A stretch of DNA of 64,000 nucleotides from assembly GCA_016710765.1 (NCBI GenBank), contig JADJUJ010000006.1, forward strand, positions 124,001 to 188,000, in the 5' to 3' direction. This stretch comes from Lewinellaceae bacterium (GTDB lineage Bacteria > Bacteroidota > Bacteroidia > Chitinophagales > Saprospiraceae). Made by a program: the position numbers and the translations under genes. The notes under the pieces were generated by a model, which worked only from the letters and a program-made list of their open reading frames with translations, made no database searches and was not told the DNA's origin. Below, piece by piece: positions 54,892 through 63,277 of the stretch (within the stretch, counting starts at the first letter, position 1; every line of letters starts with the position of its first letter).

Positions 54892-54912
54892 AAGTACATT
54901 GTAAACTAAGTT
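54892..54912 (+). repeat. Single arm of palindromic element R2
   Basis: AAGTACATTGTAAACTAAGTT differs from the end of the 161-bp element at 37989 at one position within the shared part. The rest of the element is not present here, so this may be a remnant or a shared end-sequence. Confidence 0.6.
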
Positions 54913-54971
54913 CAATTTTATTCCAGATACGTCACCTTTGCAAGGAATTTGCAGGGTGAATCAATCGGGTC

Positions 54972-56942
54972 CTATGCTTTTTTAGTTCTACCGCGTTTGG
55001 CTGCTGGCTTGTTATCTGCAGGGGCATCTCCAGTAGCATCTTTTGGCCCAGCCTTTAGAGCACGGGCAGCACGGGCTTTTTCGAGCACTTCGGCGCGGGT
55101 GAGTTTCGGCTTTTCGCTGGCAGCGGGTTTAGCACTTTTGGTTTTCACCGGTTTAACAGCAGGCTTTGTTTCTGCTGCAGTGGCAACCTTTGGCCCAGCC
55201 TTTAGAGCACGGGCAGCACGGGCTTTTTCGAGCACTTCGGCGCGGGTGAGTTTCGGCTTTTCGCTGGCAGCGGGTTTAGCACTTTTGGTTTTCACCGGCT
55301 TAACAGCAGGCTTTGTTTCTGCTGCAGTGGCAACCTTTGGCGCAGCCTTTAGAGCACGGGCAGCGCGGGCTTTTTCGAGCACTTCGGCGCGGGTGAGTTT
55401 CGGCTTTTCGCTGGCAGCGGGTTTAGCACTTTTGGTTTTCACCGGCTTAACAGCAGGCTTCGTTTCTGCTGCAGTGGCAACCTTTGGCGCAGCCTTGAGT
55501 GCACGTGCGGCACGGGCTTTTTCGAGCACTTCAGCGCGGGTGAGTTTCGGCTTGTCGCTGGCAGCGGGCTTGCTGGCTTTTGGTTTTCCTGGCTTTCCAG
55601 CAGGTTTGGCAGCCGTTTTGGTGGCAGTAGTTGCGGTTGCTTTAGGCCTTCCACGCTTGCCGGCAGGTTTAGTGGTAGTTTCGGATGTGGCAGCAGTTGT
55701 TGCTTTAGGTCTTCCGCGCTTGCCGGCAGGTTTAGCGGTAGTTTCGGATGTGGCAGTAGTTGTTGCTTTAGGCCTTCCGCGCTTGCCGGCAGGTTTAGCG
55801 GTCGTTTCGGATGTGGCAGCAGTTGTTGCTTTAGGTCTTCCGCGCTTGCCGGCAGGTTTAGCGGTAGTTTCGGATGTGGCAGTAGTTGTTGCTTTAGGCC
55901 TTCCGCGCTTGCTGGCAGGTTTGGCGGTCGTTTCGGTAGTAGTTGTAGTAGCCGCTGTTGCTTTAGGCCTTCCGCGCTTGCCGGCAGGTTTGGCGGTCGT
56001 TTCGGTAGTACTTGTAGTAGCCGCTGTTGCTTTAGGCCTTCCACGCTTGCCGGCAGGTTTGGCGGTCGTTTCGGATGTGGCAGTAGTTGTTGCTTTAGGT
56101 CTTCCGCGCTTGCTGGCAGGTTTAGCAACCGTTTCGGTAGTACTTGTTGCTTTAGGCCTTCCGCGCTTGCTGGCAGGTTTGGCGGCAGTTTCGGTAGTAC
56201 TTGTAGTAGCCGCTGTTGCTTTAGGCCTTCCGCGCTTGCTGGCAGGTTTGGCGGCAGTAGTTGTTGCTTTGGGCCTTCCGCGTTTGCCGGCAGGTTTGGT
56301 TACCGTTTCTGAGGTGGCGGCAGTTGCGGCCTTTGGTTTTTCAGGAGTTCCTTTGGCAACTGGCTTGCCATCGCTGGATTGTGCTTTTGATTTCTTTGGT
56401 TTTTCAACAACATCAGGCCCTTGAACAACCAGTTTGATGTGCCCTAAATGGTGGCGGGCATGCCATGCATACAAAGCAATAGCCTCGGGCAGCATTACGA
56501 TTCTTTGTTGCTCAGGATGGAAATAACCACGCTCCAGTTCATCTTCTGTGAGTGTGGTTAAAAAACTGACCCAACGTTCATGGAGCGCTTCCAGTAGTCT
56601 TAATGAAACCTTTGGGGAAAGTGCAGCCACGTCATCAGTCTTGGCCCATTCTGCTTCTTCGTAGGGTTTAATAACCGGAGTAGGTTCGGTGACGGCGAGC
56701 TTCATGCGGATAAAAGCATTCATATGGCTATCAGCGATATGGTGCACAACCTGGCGCACCGTCCAGCCATTTTCACGATAGGGTGTATCGAGTTGTTCTT
56801 TGTTTACTTTTTTTAGTAATTTTTTTAAGGCTTTCGGAAGCTTTGCTATCGTTTTAATATTTTTTCTGACTTCATTCAGCGTATAGTTTTTTTTGGGCTG
56901 AAAACGTCCGGTGGGGTATCGCAATTGTTCGAGTGTGTTCAT
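54972..56942 (-). CDS. DinB/YfiT-like protein with AT-hook and histone H1-like tail
   Basis: Residues 1-180 are a DinB/YfiT (bacillithiol-transferase-like) metal-binding four-helix domain: RYPTGRFQPKKNY, ENGWTVRQVVHHIADSHMNA, YEEAEWAKTDD and YAWHARHHLGHIKLV, with all metal histidines. A linker is followed by eleven AT-hook-like units (KPAGKRGRPKAT or KPASKRGRPKAT with Ala/Thr spacers, residues ~215-455) and four near-identical units of about 49 residues (KPKLTRAEVLEKARAARALK plus AETKPAVKPVKTKSAKPA, to ~640), ending KPAAKRGRTKKA. The tail is Lys/Ala/Pro-rich like histone H1/Hc1 and should bind AT-rich DNA. The enzymatic head on such a tail is unusual. Repeat number may vary between strains. 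Confidence 0.82.
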   Translation of the reverse strand: MNTLEQLRYPTGRFQPKKNYTLNEVRKNIKTIAKLPKALKKLLKKVNKEQLDTPYRENGWTVRQVVHHIADSHMNAFIRMKLAVTEPTPVIKPYEEAEWAKTDDVAALSPKVSLRLLEALHERWVSFLTTLTEDELERGYFHPEQQRIVMLPEAIALYAWHARHHLGHIKLVVQGPDVVEKPKKSKAQSSDGKPVAKGTPEKPKAATAATSETVTKPAGKRGRPKATTTAAKPASKRGRPKATAATTSTTETAAKPASKRGRPKATSTTETVAKPASKRGRPKATTTATSETTAKPAGKRGRPKATAATTSTTETTAKPAGKRGRPKATAATTTTTETTAKPASKRGRPKATTTATSETTAKPAGKRGRPKATTAATSETTAKPAGKRGRPKATTTATSETTAKPAGKRGRPKATTAATSETTTKPAGKRGRPKATATTATKTAAKPAGKPGKPKASKPAASDKPKLTRAEVLEKARAARALKAAPKVATAAETKPAVKPVKTKSAKPAASEKPKLTRAEVLEKARAARALKAAPKVATAAETKPAVKPVKTKSAKPAASEKPKLTRAEVLEKARAARALKAGPKVATAAETKPAVKPVKTKSAKPAASEKPKLTRAEVLEKARAARALKAGPKDATGDAPADNKPAAKRGRTKKA

Positions 56943-57105
56943 AATATTATTTAATTGCCAATTGATAAATTAATTTATTTGCAAATAAACGATTATTTTA
57001 AGAAAAAAGTATTCCTATACGATTAATGAAATTAAGAAGGGATGGGGAATCTGTACCTTAAAAAGGTATACTGGGGCGACAAAATTCCAGCTGCAATATA
57101 GTCGG

Positions 57106-57720
57106 CTAAACATTTTTATTCAAACTGTTCCAGCGCCATAGATAACGGCATGCCAGCGAACGATAGGGGCGCCAGGCGCTTGCAATCTCCAACATTGCCG
57201 CCGTTTGGATTTTGGGCGTCCCGGAAATTCCATACAATTTTACAAAGGCCTGTCGGATTCCCAAATCATCCAAAGGAAGCACATCGGTTCTGCCCAGGGT
57301 GAAAATTAAAACCATTTCAACCGTCCATTTTCCAACGCCTTTGATTGCGCTCAAATATTGAATAATCTCATCGTCTTTTTTTTTCAGCCAGTTTATTTTT
57401 TCCAGGTTTTCTTCGGCGCTGAAAGAAGCAATGTTGCGGATATAAGCTGCTTTTTGCGCAGACAAACCAACAGAGCGCATGGTTTCTTGCGACAATGACA
57501 ATACATTTTCCGGAGCAGGGTAGTGGTTTGGAAATAAAGCACAAAACCGGTTAAAAATAGCACGGGCAGCATGCGTGCTTATTTGTTGGGAAACAATAGC
57601 ATCCAGCAGGTCCAGGTACACATCTCCACTGGCTTCCAAAGGCGGTAAACTAATGGTAGGGATGATTTTATTCAGCTGTTTGTCTTTACTCAAATGGACA
57701 AGGGCAGAAGGATCTTTCAC
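57106..57720 (-). CDS. DNA-3-methyladenine glycosylase (AlkA-type, HhH-GPD)
   Basis: The 204-residue base-excision repair enzyme has the HhH-GPD fold: DLLDAIVSQQISTHAARAIF, the helix-hairpin-helix AIKGVGKWTVEMVLIF and the catalytic aspartate in VLPLDDLGIRQAFVKLYG. It lacks the AlkA N-terminal TBP-like domain and matches the short bacterial glycosylases. ASAWRPYRSLACRYLWR is the typical C-terminal block. The start is a GTG (57720); an ATG nearby is out of frame. Confidence 0.9.
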   Translation of the reverse strand: MKDPSALVHLSKDKQLNKIIPTISLPPLEASGDVYLDLLDAIVSQQISTHAARAIFNRFCALFPNHYPAPENVLSLSQETMRSVGLSAQKAAYIRNIASFSAEENLEKINWLKKKDDEIIQYLSAIKGVGKWTVEMVLIFTLGRTDVLPLDDLGIRQAFVKLYGISGTPKIQTAAMLEIASAWRPYRSLACRYLWRWNSLNKNV

Positions 57721-58341
57721 GGCATTAAGGTATAGATTGGCTGAAAATTATGCAACAAGATATTAGAACAAAATTGGGAAACCATACTACTTATACTCGA
57801 AGTAAAGTGGTTTGCGAATGCTCACTTGTCCTCAGTCCTCATGGCTGCGTTATAAATACTCGCCGATGCGCTGCATCGTCTGCGTTTTATGCCTTGCCAT
57901 CAGAACTGATGATTGCGCGATAATTTTCGCAAACCACTTTACTTCGAGTATAACATTTTAAAAAAGGGCAACCCTAATATGGTTATAGAAATTAGAATTG
58001 TACGCAAAGGGAGATGCTTTATGTTCAATGTAATCTGAAACTATTTCCATCGGTCTGTTTGTTTTTATTGCGTAAAAATTAAAGGCCAGGAATGGTATCT
58101 AAAAATCAATTTTACTCCATGATTTTTTTTCACCTGCTATGCCCGAATACTGCTGACTGGTTATGCCCTCCACCACCTTTTTCCAGTACAAACCAGCTAT
58201 GCCCCCTTGTTGTTCAGGTCGCCTGCTGCGGATAATTCACCGAAAAGACGCATTTCACATAAAATATCTTTTTGCTTACTGCGATAAAAGGAATAATATT
58301 GCCTCAGTATTCTATGCAACCAACCGTTTATCACAACTACT
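57721..58341. other. Long intergenic region with R1 copy
   Basis: This 621-nt gap holds the R1 element at 57792-57952. The rest is AT-rich with a T-run (58127-58134); no ORF, tRNA or clear promoter could be supported. The GCS2-CBS gene must have its promoter in the right half. Confidence 0.55.
57792..57952. repeat. Palindromic element R1, copy 2 (161 bp)
   Basis: This copy differs from that at 52533-52693 at about seven positions. Its terminal inverted repeat (TATACTCGAAGTAAAGTGG and complement) is perfect over 27 bp, extending by one flanking T/A on each side. It lies in a non-coding gap near the alkA-like gene and has no ORF. Confidence 0.9.
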
Positions 58342-60264
58342 ATGGGGTTTCAAAAAGTAAATACAGTAGACAGCCAAGGTGAAATGCTGCGCTTTGTTCG
58401 CGGGCTGCTGGGAGATGTTCAGGCATTCGAGTACATGTTGGAAAACGACTGGTTCGAAAGCGATATCGTGCGCATTGGCGCCGAGCAGGAAATGGTTATG
58501 GTGCACAACAAGACCTTAAAACCTGCCTGCATCAACGTGGAAGTGCTCGAGCGGATGAAAGACTATCCCTGGTGTGTAGCAGAACTTGCGCGGTTTAACC
58601 TGGAAACCAACCTGAATCCAAGAGAGTTTACGGGCACTTGCCTGAGTGATCTGGAGGCAGAGAACGTACATTACCTTAGTCTGATACAGAAAGTACTCAA
58701 TGATTTCGACGCCAGTATCGTGCTTTGTGGCATCTTGCCCACCTTGCGTAAGAACGATTTGGAAATGCACAACCTGACCCCACGGGATCGGTACTTCGCC
58801 CTGATGGCAGCCATTCAGAAACACATGCTGGGCAGCTCCTTCGAACTCCGGGTAGAAGGGGTGGATGAGTTACTGATCCGGCACGACTCCCCGCTGTTGG
58901 AGGCCTGTAACACGAGTTTTCAGGTCCACCTCCAGGTTGCGCCCCAGGATTTTGTGCGGATGTATAATTTCGCACAAGCCGTCACCGGACCAGTCATAGC
59001 CATTTCTGCCAACTCTCCACTGGTTTTTGGCCGACGGCTTTGGCACGAATCCCGTATTGCCTTGTTCCAGCAAAGCCTTGATACCCGAACGACCTCCGAT
59101 CACATGCGCGAGCGACTGCCCCGCGTGAATTTCGGTAGTGGCTGGCTGCGTCGCGATATCACCCAAATTTATAAGGAAGACATCAGCCGCTTCCGGGTAT
59201 TACTCGCCGGCGGAATTGAAGAGGACTCCATGGCCATGATCGCCGAGGGGAAAGTACCCAAGCTCAAAGCATTACAAGTACACAATTCCACTGTATATCG
59301 TTGGAACCGCCCTTGCTACGGCATATCCCCCAATGGCAAGCCGCACCTTCGGATAGAAAACCGCGTGATACCTTCCGGCCCAACACCGGTGGATGAAACC
59401 GCCAATGCCGCGTTCTGGCTCGGTACCATGGTGGGCCTCTCTTTGCACCACGATGACATCACCAAGCAAATGGATTTTGCAGATGCCCGCGACAATTTCC
59501 TGAAAGCCGCCAAGTTTGGCATCGACAGTTCTTTTACCTGGTTTAAAGACAAGAAAATTCCCGCTGCAGAACTGATTTTAAAACACTTGCTGCCCCTGGC
59601 CAAAGAAGGCCTCAAGCACCGCAAAGTAAAGGCCAGCGACATCAACAAATACCTCGGCATCATTGAAGCCAGGGCCAAAGAACACAAAACCGGGGCAAGG
59701 TGGGCATTGCGCAGTTATACGAACCTGATCAGTCATGTAACCGTAGATGAAGCCGTTACCGGTGTCACTGCCGCGACGATTAAAAATCAAAAAGAGAACA
59801 AGCCCGTGCATACCTGGAAAGAACCTACACCCGCCGATATCGATGGCTGGAGCCCGTCGAAAATGAAAATCGAAGAGTTCATGTCTACCGACCTTTTTAC
59901 CGTCCAGAAGGATGATCCCATCGAACTGGTTGCTGAAATCATGAACTGGCGTAGAATCCGCTATATGCCGGTAGAAAACAGCAAGGGGGAGTTGGTTGGA
60001 TTGGTTTCTTCCCGTATGCTGCTGCGGTATTTCGCCCGTCGCACTAAAATGGAAATTGATGATGTAACGACGGTAAAGGACATCATGGTCGAAAAACCTG
60101 AAACGGCCACTCCTGAAACCTTGATACTGGTTGCCATGGCAAGAATGCGGGAAAAGAACATTGGTTGTCTGCCCATTGTAAAAGGGAAGGACCTGGTGGG
60201 TATTATCACTGAAATGGATTTTCTCCGCGTTACCAGCCGTTTGATTGAGCGATTGGAAAAATAA
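58342..60264 (+). CDS. GCS2-type carboxylate-amine ligase fused to a CBS-domain pair
   Basis: The 640-residue protein has a glutamate-cysteine ligase family 2-like catalytic region (residues ~30-480): IGAEQEMVMVHNKTLKP, NLETNLNPREFTG, NTSFQVHLQVAPQDFVRMYN, ISANSPLVFGRRLWHESRIA and RIENRVIPSGPTPVDETANA. Two CBS repeats follow (FMSTDLFTVQKDDPIELVAE, IMVEKPETATPETLILVAMA), ending in GIITEMDFLRVTSRLIERL. CBS pairs usually bind adenine nucleotides, so ligase activity may respond to energy state. The substrate pair is unknown; glutathione-like thiol synthesis is only one possibility. Confidence 0.85.
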   Translation: MGFQKVNTVDSQGEMLRFVRGLLGDVQAFEYMLENDWFESDIVRIGAEQEMVMVHNKTLKPACINVEVLERMKDYPWCVAELARFNLETNLNPREFTGTCLSDLEAENVHYLSLIQKVLNDFDASIVLCGILPTLRKNDLEMHNLTPRDRYFALMAAIQKHMLGSSFELRVEGVDELLIRHDSPLLEACNTSFQVHLQVAPQDFVRMYNFAQAVTGPVIAISANSPLVFGRRLWHESRIALFQQSLDTRTTSDHMRERLPRVNFGSGWLRRDITQIYKEDISRFRVLLAGGIEEDSMAMIAEGKVPKLKALQVHNSTVYRWNRPCYGISPNGKPHLRIENRVIPSGPTPVDETANAAFWLGTMVGLSLHHDDITKQMDFADARDNFLKAAKFGIDSSFTWFKDKKIPAAELILKHLLPLAKEGLKHRKVKASDINKYLGIIEARAKEHKTGARWALRSYTNLISHVTVDEAVTGVTAATIKNQKENKPVHTWKEPTPADIDGWSPSKMKIEEFMSTDLFTVQKDDPIELVAEIMNWRRIRYMPVENSKGELVGLVSSRMLLRYFARRTKMEIDDVTTVKDIMVEKPETATPETLILVAMARMREKNIGCLPIVKGKDLVGIITEMDFLRVTSRLIERLEK

Positions 60265-60443
60265 GCTGGACGTTGGTCTTTGGTTTCGATCCCGGCTATT
60301 GGTGCCTTGTGAAATAAAATACCCCAGAAATCGGAACTTAATTTTGAACACACTTTTCAAAACAGTATGTGCATTATTTGCCAACGAATATTTTGTTGAG
60401 CATTAATGCATTGAAAACCAAACAGATAATCCTTCGGAACACG
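60265..60443 (+). repeat. Dispersed repeat R4, right-truncated copy
   Basis: The segment starts at the stop codon of the GCS2-CBS gene and reads GTTGGTCTTTGGTTTCGAT, TATTGGTGCCTTGTGAAAT, TTAATTTTGAACACACTTTT, CCAACGAATATTTTG and TTAATGCATTGAAAACC. It is similar to 54680-54855, but the right end is replaced by GGAACACGCTCTTATCTAAG. The whole 308-nt gap up to the next gene holds nothing else recognised. Confidence 0.75.
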
Positions 60444-60572
60444 CTCTTATCTAAGCCTGGAGCATACCCACAGGAATCAGGTTATAGGAAATATTACACA
60501 AAATACACGCAGGTTCAACCAACCGGCAGTGGCCTGTTTGCGTCTATAGAATAGTATCCGACTTGGACTGCT

Positions 60573-61229
60573 ATGCGCCACCTGTACTGTTTGTTGATTT
60601 TTTGTGGGTTTGCCCTTGTTGGGCAGGCACAGCGCCTGCATCCCGGTCTGTATGCCGGTCCCTGCTACAGCACGCTCCACAACAGCACAGGTTTTGCAGG
60701 AGAAAATCAACCCGATCTGGCGGCCAACATCGGCTGGAAATCGGGTTTTATGGCCGGGGTAGATCTGCCGTTTAGGCTTGCCGACAAACTTTCCCTGCTC
60801 TCCGGCGTACAGTACACCGAAAAAGGCGATCGTATCATTGCCATTTTGCCATCGGGGCCCGAAGGTGCTATCAATTTTCTGTACTATCTCGGAGGATCTG
60901 CCTTGCTGGATTATAGGTTGTCGCCAGCATTTTCTGTGCAAACAGGTTTGGAATACAGCCGGCTATTGGGTACAAGTATTCGACCAGCAAGTTCCAGGGT
61001 AACCCCCGACCAGTTTCCCAAATATGAATTCAGCAGAAATGACGTTGGGTTGTTGGCGGGTATCGAGTACCGGCTGGGCAGTTCCCTTTTCTTTAGGGCG
61101 CGTTATTCAATAGGACTCGTCGGGTTGAACAACATTCCCATCCCGAACCAACCTGACCCGGGTCCGGATTTTGTCCACCAGTACAACCGAAGCATTCAGT
61201 TGTCCATGGGGTTTCGGTTTCATCCATAA
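60573..61229 (+). CDS. Outer-membrane beta-barrel protein (PorT-like)
   Basis: The 218-residue protein has a signal peptide (LYCLLIFCGFALVGQAQ) and alternating hydrophobic strands of a small barrel (PGLYAGPCYSTLHN, LSLLSGVQYTEKGDRI, VQTGLEYSRLLGTSI, VGLLAGIEYRLGSSLFFRAR), ending in the strand RSIQLSMGFRFHP with a terminal aromatic pattern. It fits the outer-membrane beta-barrel (PF13568-type) family. Function unknown. Confidence 0.8.
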   Translation: MRHLYCLLIFCGFALVGQAQRLHPGLYAGPCYSTLHNSTGFAGENQPDLAANIGWKSGFMAGVDLPFRLADKLSLLSGVQYTEKGDRIIAILPSGPEGAINFLYYLGGSALLDYRLSPAFSVQTGLEYSRLLGTSIRPASSRVTPDQFPKYEFSRNDVGLLAGIEYRLGSSLFFRARYSIGLVGLNNIPIPNQPDPGPDFVHQYNRSIQLSMGFRFHP

Positions 61230-61239
61230 AACAAGGGAT

Positions 61240-61279
61240 GGTCTTTGGGTATTTGGAAGTATGCCAATACCCAAAGACC
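61240..61279. terminator. Hairpin between convergent genes
   Basis: GGTCTTTGGGTATT pairs with AATACCCAAAGACC across a short loop, with outer GGGA/CTCCC pairs. It sits between the stops of the barrel gene and the acyl-CoA dehydrogenase. There is no T-run, so its role as terminator is inferred from position. Confidence 0.5.
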
Positions 61280-61291
61280 AAACTCCCATTT

Positions 61292-63093
61292 CTAAAATGC
61301 CCACTGGTTGGCATTGCGCAATGCCGCAGCCACCATTCTCCGCTTTTCTTTCACGTTTACCGGTGGGTATTTCAGGAACCGCTTCACGCCCATGAGGAAG
61401 GTCTTAAGCAAATCACCATCGGCAAATGACACCAGCGCATCGGTTGCATTTTTCGACATTCGTTGGGTAGCATCGTGCAGGAATACCTGCAACATGGCAT
61501 CATATACTTCCTGCGGCTGGGCTTTTTGTTCAAAGGCCGACAGTTTCTGTACCCGATGCAGCATCGATTCTGCAGCATACAGGTCGATTAGCATATCGGC
61601 ACAGTTCATCAGGATTTCTTGCTCCTCCTTGAGGTTGAGTTTGCCATCCATCTGCATTTTAGCTGCCGCCCCAGCACACATCAGCACGATTTTTTTGAAA
61701 TCACCAACTGCTTTGTGTTCCTCGGCATAGGGGCCCTCAGGGCGGTCCATAGATGGCATAGACGACAGTTCCTTTTGCACAGCCCAGGCAGGGTTTACAA
61801 TATCCAGTTTTCCCTTCATGGCCCTGCGCAGCAGCTGGTCGACCATCAGCAAACGGTTGATCTCGTTGGTGCCTTCGTAGATGCGGTTGATCCGGCTGTC
61901 GCGATAAGCGCGGGCAGCGGTATATTCTTCGCTGAATCCGATACCGCCATGTATTTGTACGTTTTCATCCACACAATAGTCGATCACTTCAGAGCCATAG
62001 ACTTTCAGGATGGAACATTCGATGGCGTACTCTTCGGCTGCTTCCAGCATGGATTGGCCGTAACTTTTACCTTCGGCAGTTGCAGCGGCTTTCTTGTCCT
62101 GCATTTGTTGTGAAATGCGGAAAGACATGCTTTCGGCAGCAAAAGTGCGAATGGCCATTTCTGCCAGCTTGTACTGGATAGCGCCGAAATTACCGATGGG
62201 CTGGTCAAACTGAATACGCTCATTGGCATATTGAACCGCTTTGGTGGTTACCGTGCGCCCGGCGCCGGCACACATGGCGCCCAGTTTGAAACGTCCGATG
62301 TTGAGGGCATTGAAAGCAATCAGGTGGCCCTTGCCAATTTCACCCAAAACATTCTCTACGGGCACTTTGACATTCTCAAAAAACACCTGCCGGGTAGAAG
62401 AGCCTTTTATCCCCATTTTGTCTTCCTCTTCACCCAGGGTAAGGCCATCGGAATTGCGCTCTACGATAAAACCAGTGAATTTGTCGCCATCAATTTGAGC
62501 AAAAACGATATAGATATCGGCAAATCCGCATTGGTGATCCACATTTTCTGGCCATTCAGCACATAGTTTTTGCCGTCTGCGCTGAGTACGGCATGCGATT
62601 TTGCATTCAGTGCATCAGAGCCGCTACCGGGCTCGGTTAGGCAATACGAAGCCTTCAATTCACCTGAAATCAGCCGGGGAAGGTATTTCTCCTTTTGTTC
62701 CGGCGTGCCGAAATACAGAATGGGCAACATTCCAATGCCAGTATGAGCCGCAATGGCCACGAGAAAGGAACCAGCCGGCCCCAATACATCCGAAATGACC
62801 GTATTGGTGTTGGTATCGAGTTCCATGCCGCCGTACGCTACGGGCATGTGTGCGCCCAGCAGCCCCAGTTCGCCCGCCCTGACCAGCAACCCGGGTACGA
62901 CGCCCTCCACCTGCTTTTCAATTTGTGCCGCTTTGGGGAGAACCTCCTGCTCGAGAAAATCAGTCGTCATCTGACGAATCATCTTTTGCTCTTCATTGAG
63001 CTCTTCCGGTATAAAAGTGTCCTCAGCGCGGGCATCGCGGATCAGAAATTCACCGCCATTCAGCAGTTCAGTCTTAGCAATCGTATCTTCCAT
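61292..63093 (-). CDS. Acyl-CoA dehydrogenase (frameshifted)
   Basis: This FAD enzyme of about 600 residues catalyses the first oxidation step of fatty acyl-CoA breakdown. It shows NEEQKMIRQMTTDFLEQEVL, ASYCLTEPGSGSDALNAKSH, KMWITN, FKLGAMCAGAGRTVTTKAVQ, ENVQIHGGIGFSEEYTAARA and the catalytic glutamate in RINRIYEGTNEINRLL. The long C-terminal helical extension (KMQMDGKLNLKEEQEILMNC) is typical of the large subtype. The frame breaks after KMWITN; one more C near 62526-62529 gives TNGGFADIYIVFAQID and joins the parts. The start is the ATG giving MEDTIAKTELL. Confidence 0.92.
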
Positions 63094-63131
63094 GAATTGA
63101 TATTTTAGGTAAATATAGCGAATTTTCGCTA

Positions 63132-63139
63132 CAAAGATA
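63132..63139 (-). promoter_or_regulatory. Putative -7 box of the acyl-CoA dehydrogenase gene
   Basis: The minus strand reads TATCTTTG about 40 nt upstream of the ATG. A TTG-like element lies closer than usual (12 nt), so only the -7 box is convincing. Confidence 0.4.
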
Positions 63140-63277
63140 TCCTCACTGTTGCAAAAAGTAAAGGGGCATTGAAAAATTTTGAGTGCATTAACAAAAAAAG
63201 TCCAAACGGGCTGGGGCATAATGGGGGATTTGTACAATAAACATCTGCGAATTCCTGTTCCAATCTCAAAAAACAGC

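Larger units (their letters stand above)
54578..54971. other. Repeat-filled intergenic region
   Basis: Almost all of this 394-nt gap is repeat: a full copy of R4 (54668-54887) followed after 4 nt by a single arm of element R2 (54892-54912). No gene is visible. Confidence 0.7.

Noticed and set aside
54972..56300. Regular repeats as a CRISPR array
   Set aside because: The repeats are in-frame coding units (KRGRPKAT) with no unique spacers, and no cas genes are present.
54949..56424. Plus-strand ORF of 491 codons with hydrophobic repeats
   Set aside because: It is the antisense shadow of the AT-hook repeat region; its periodicity is just the repeat read backwards.
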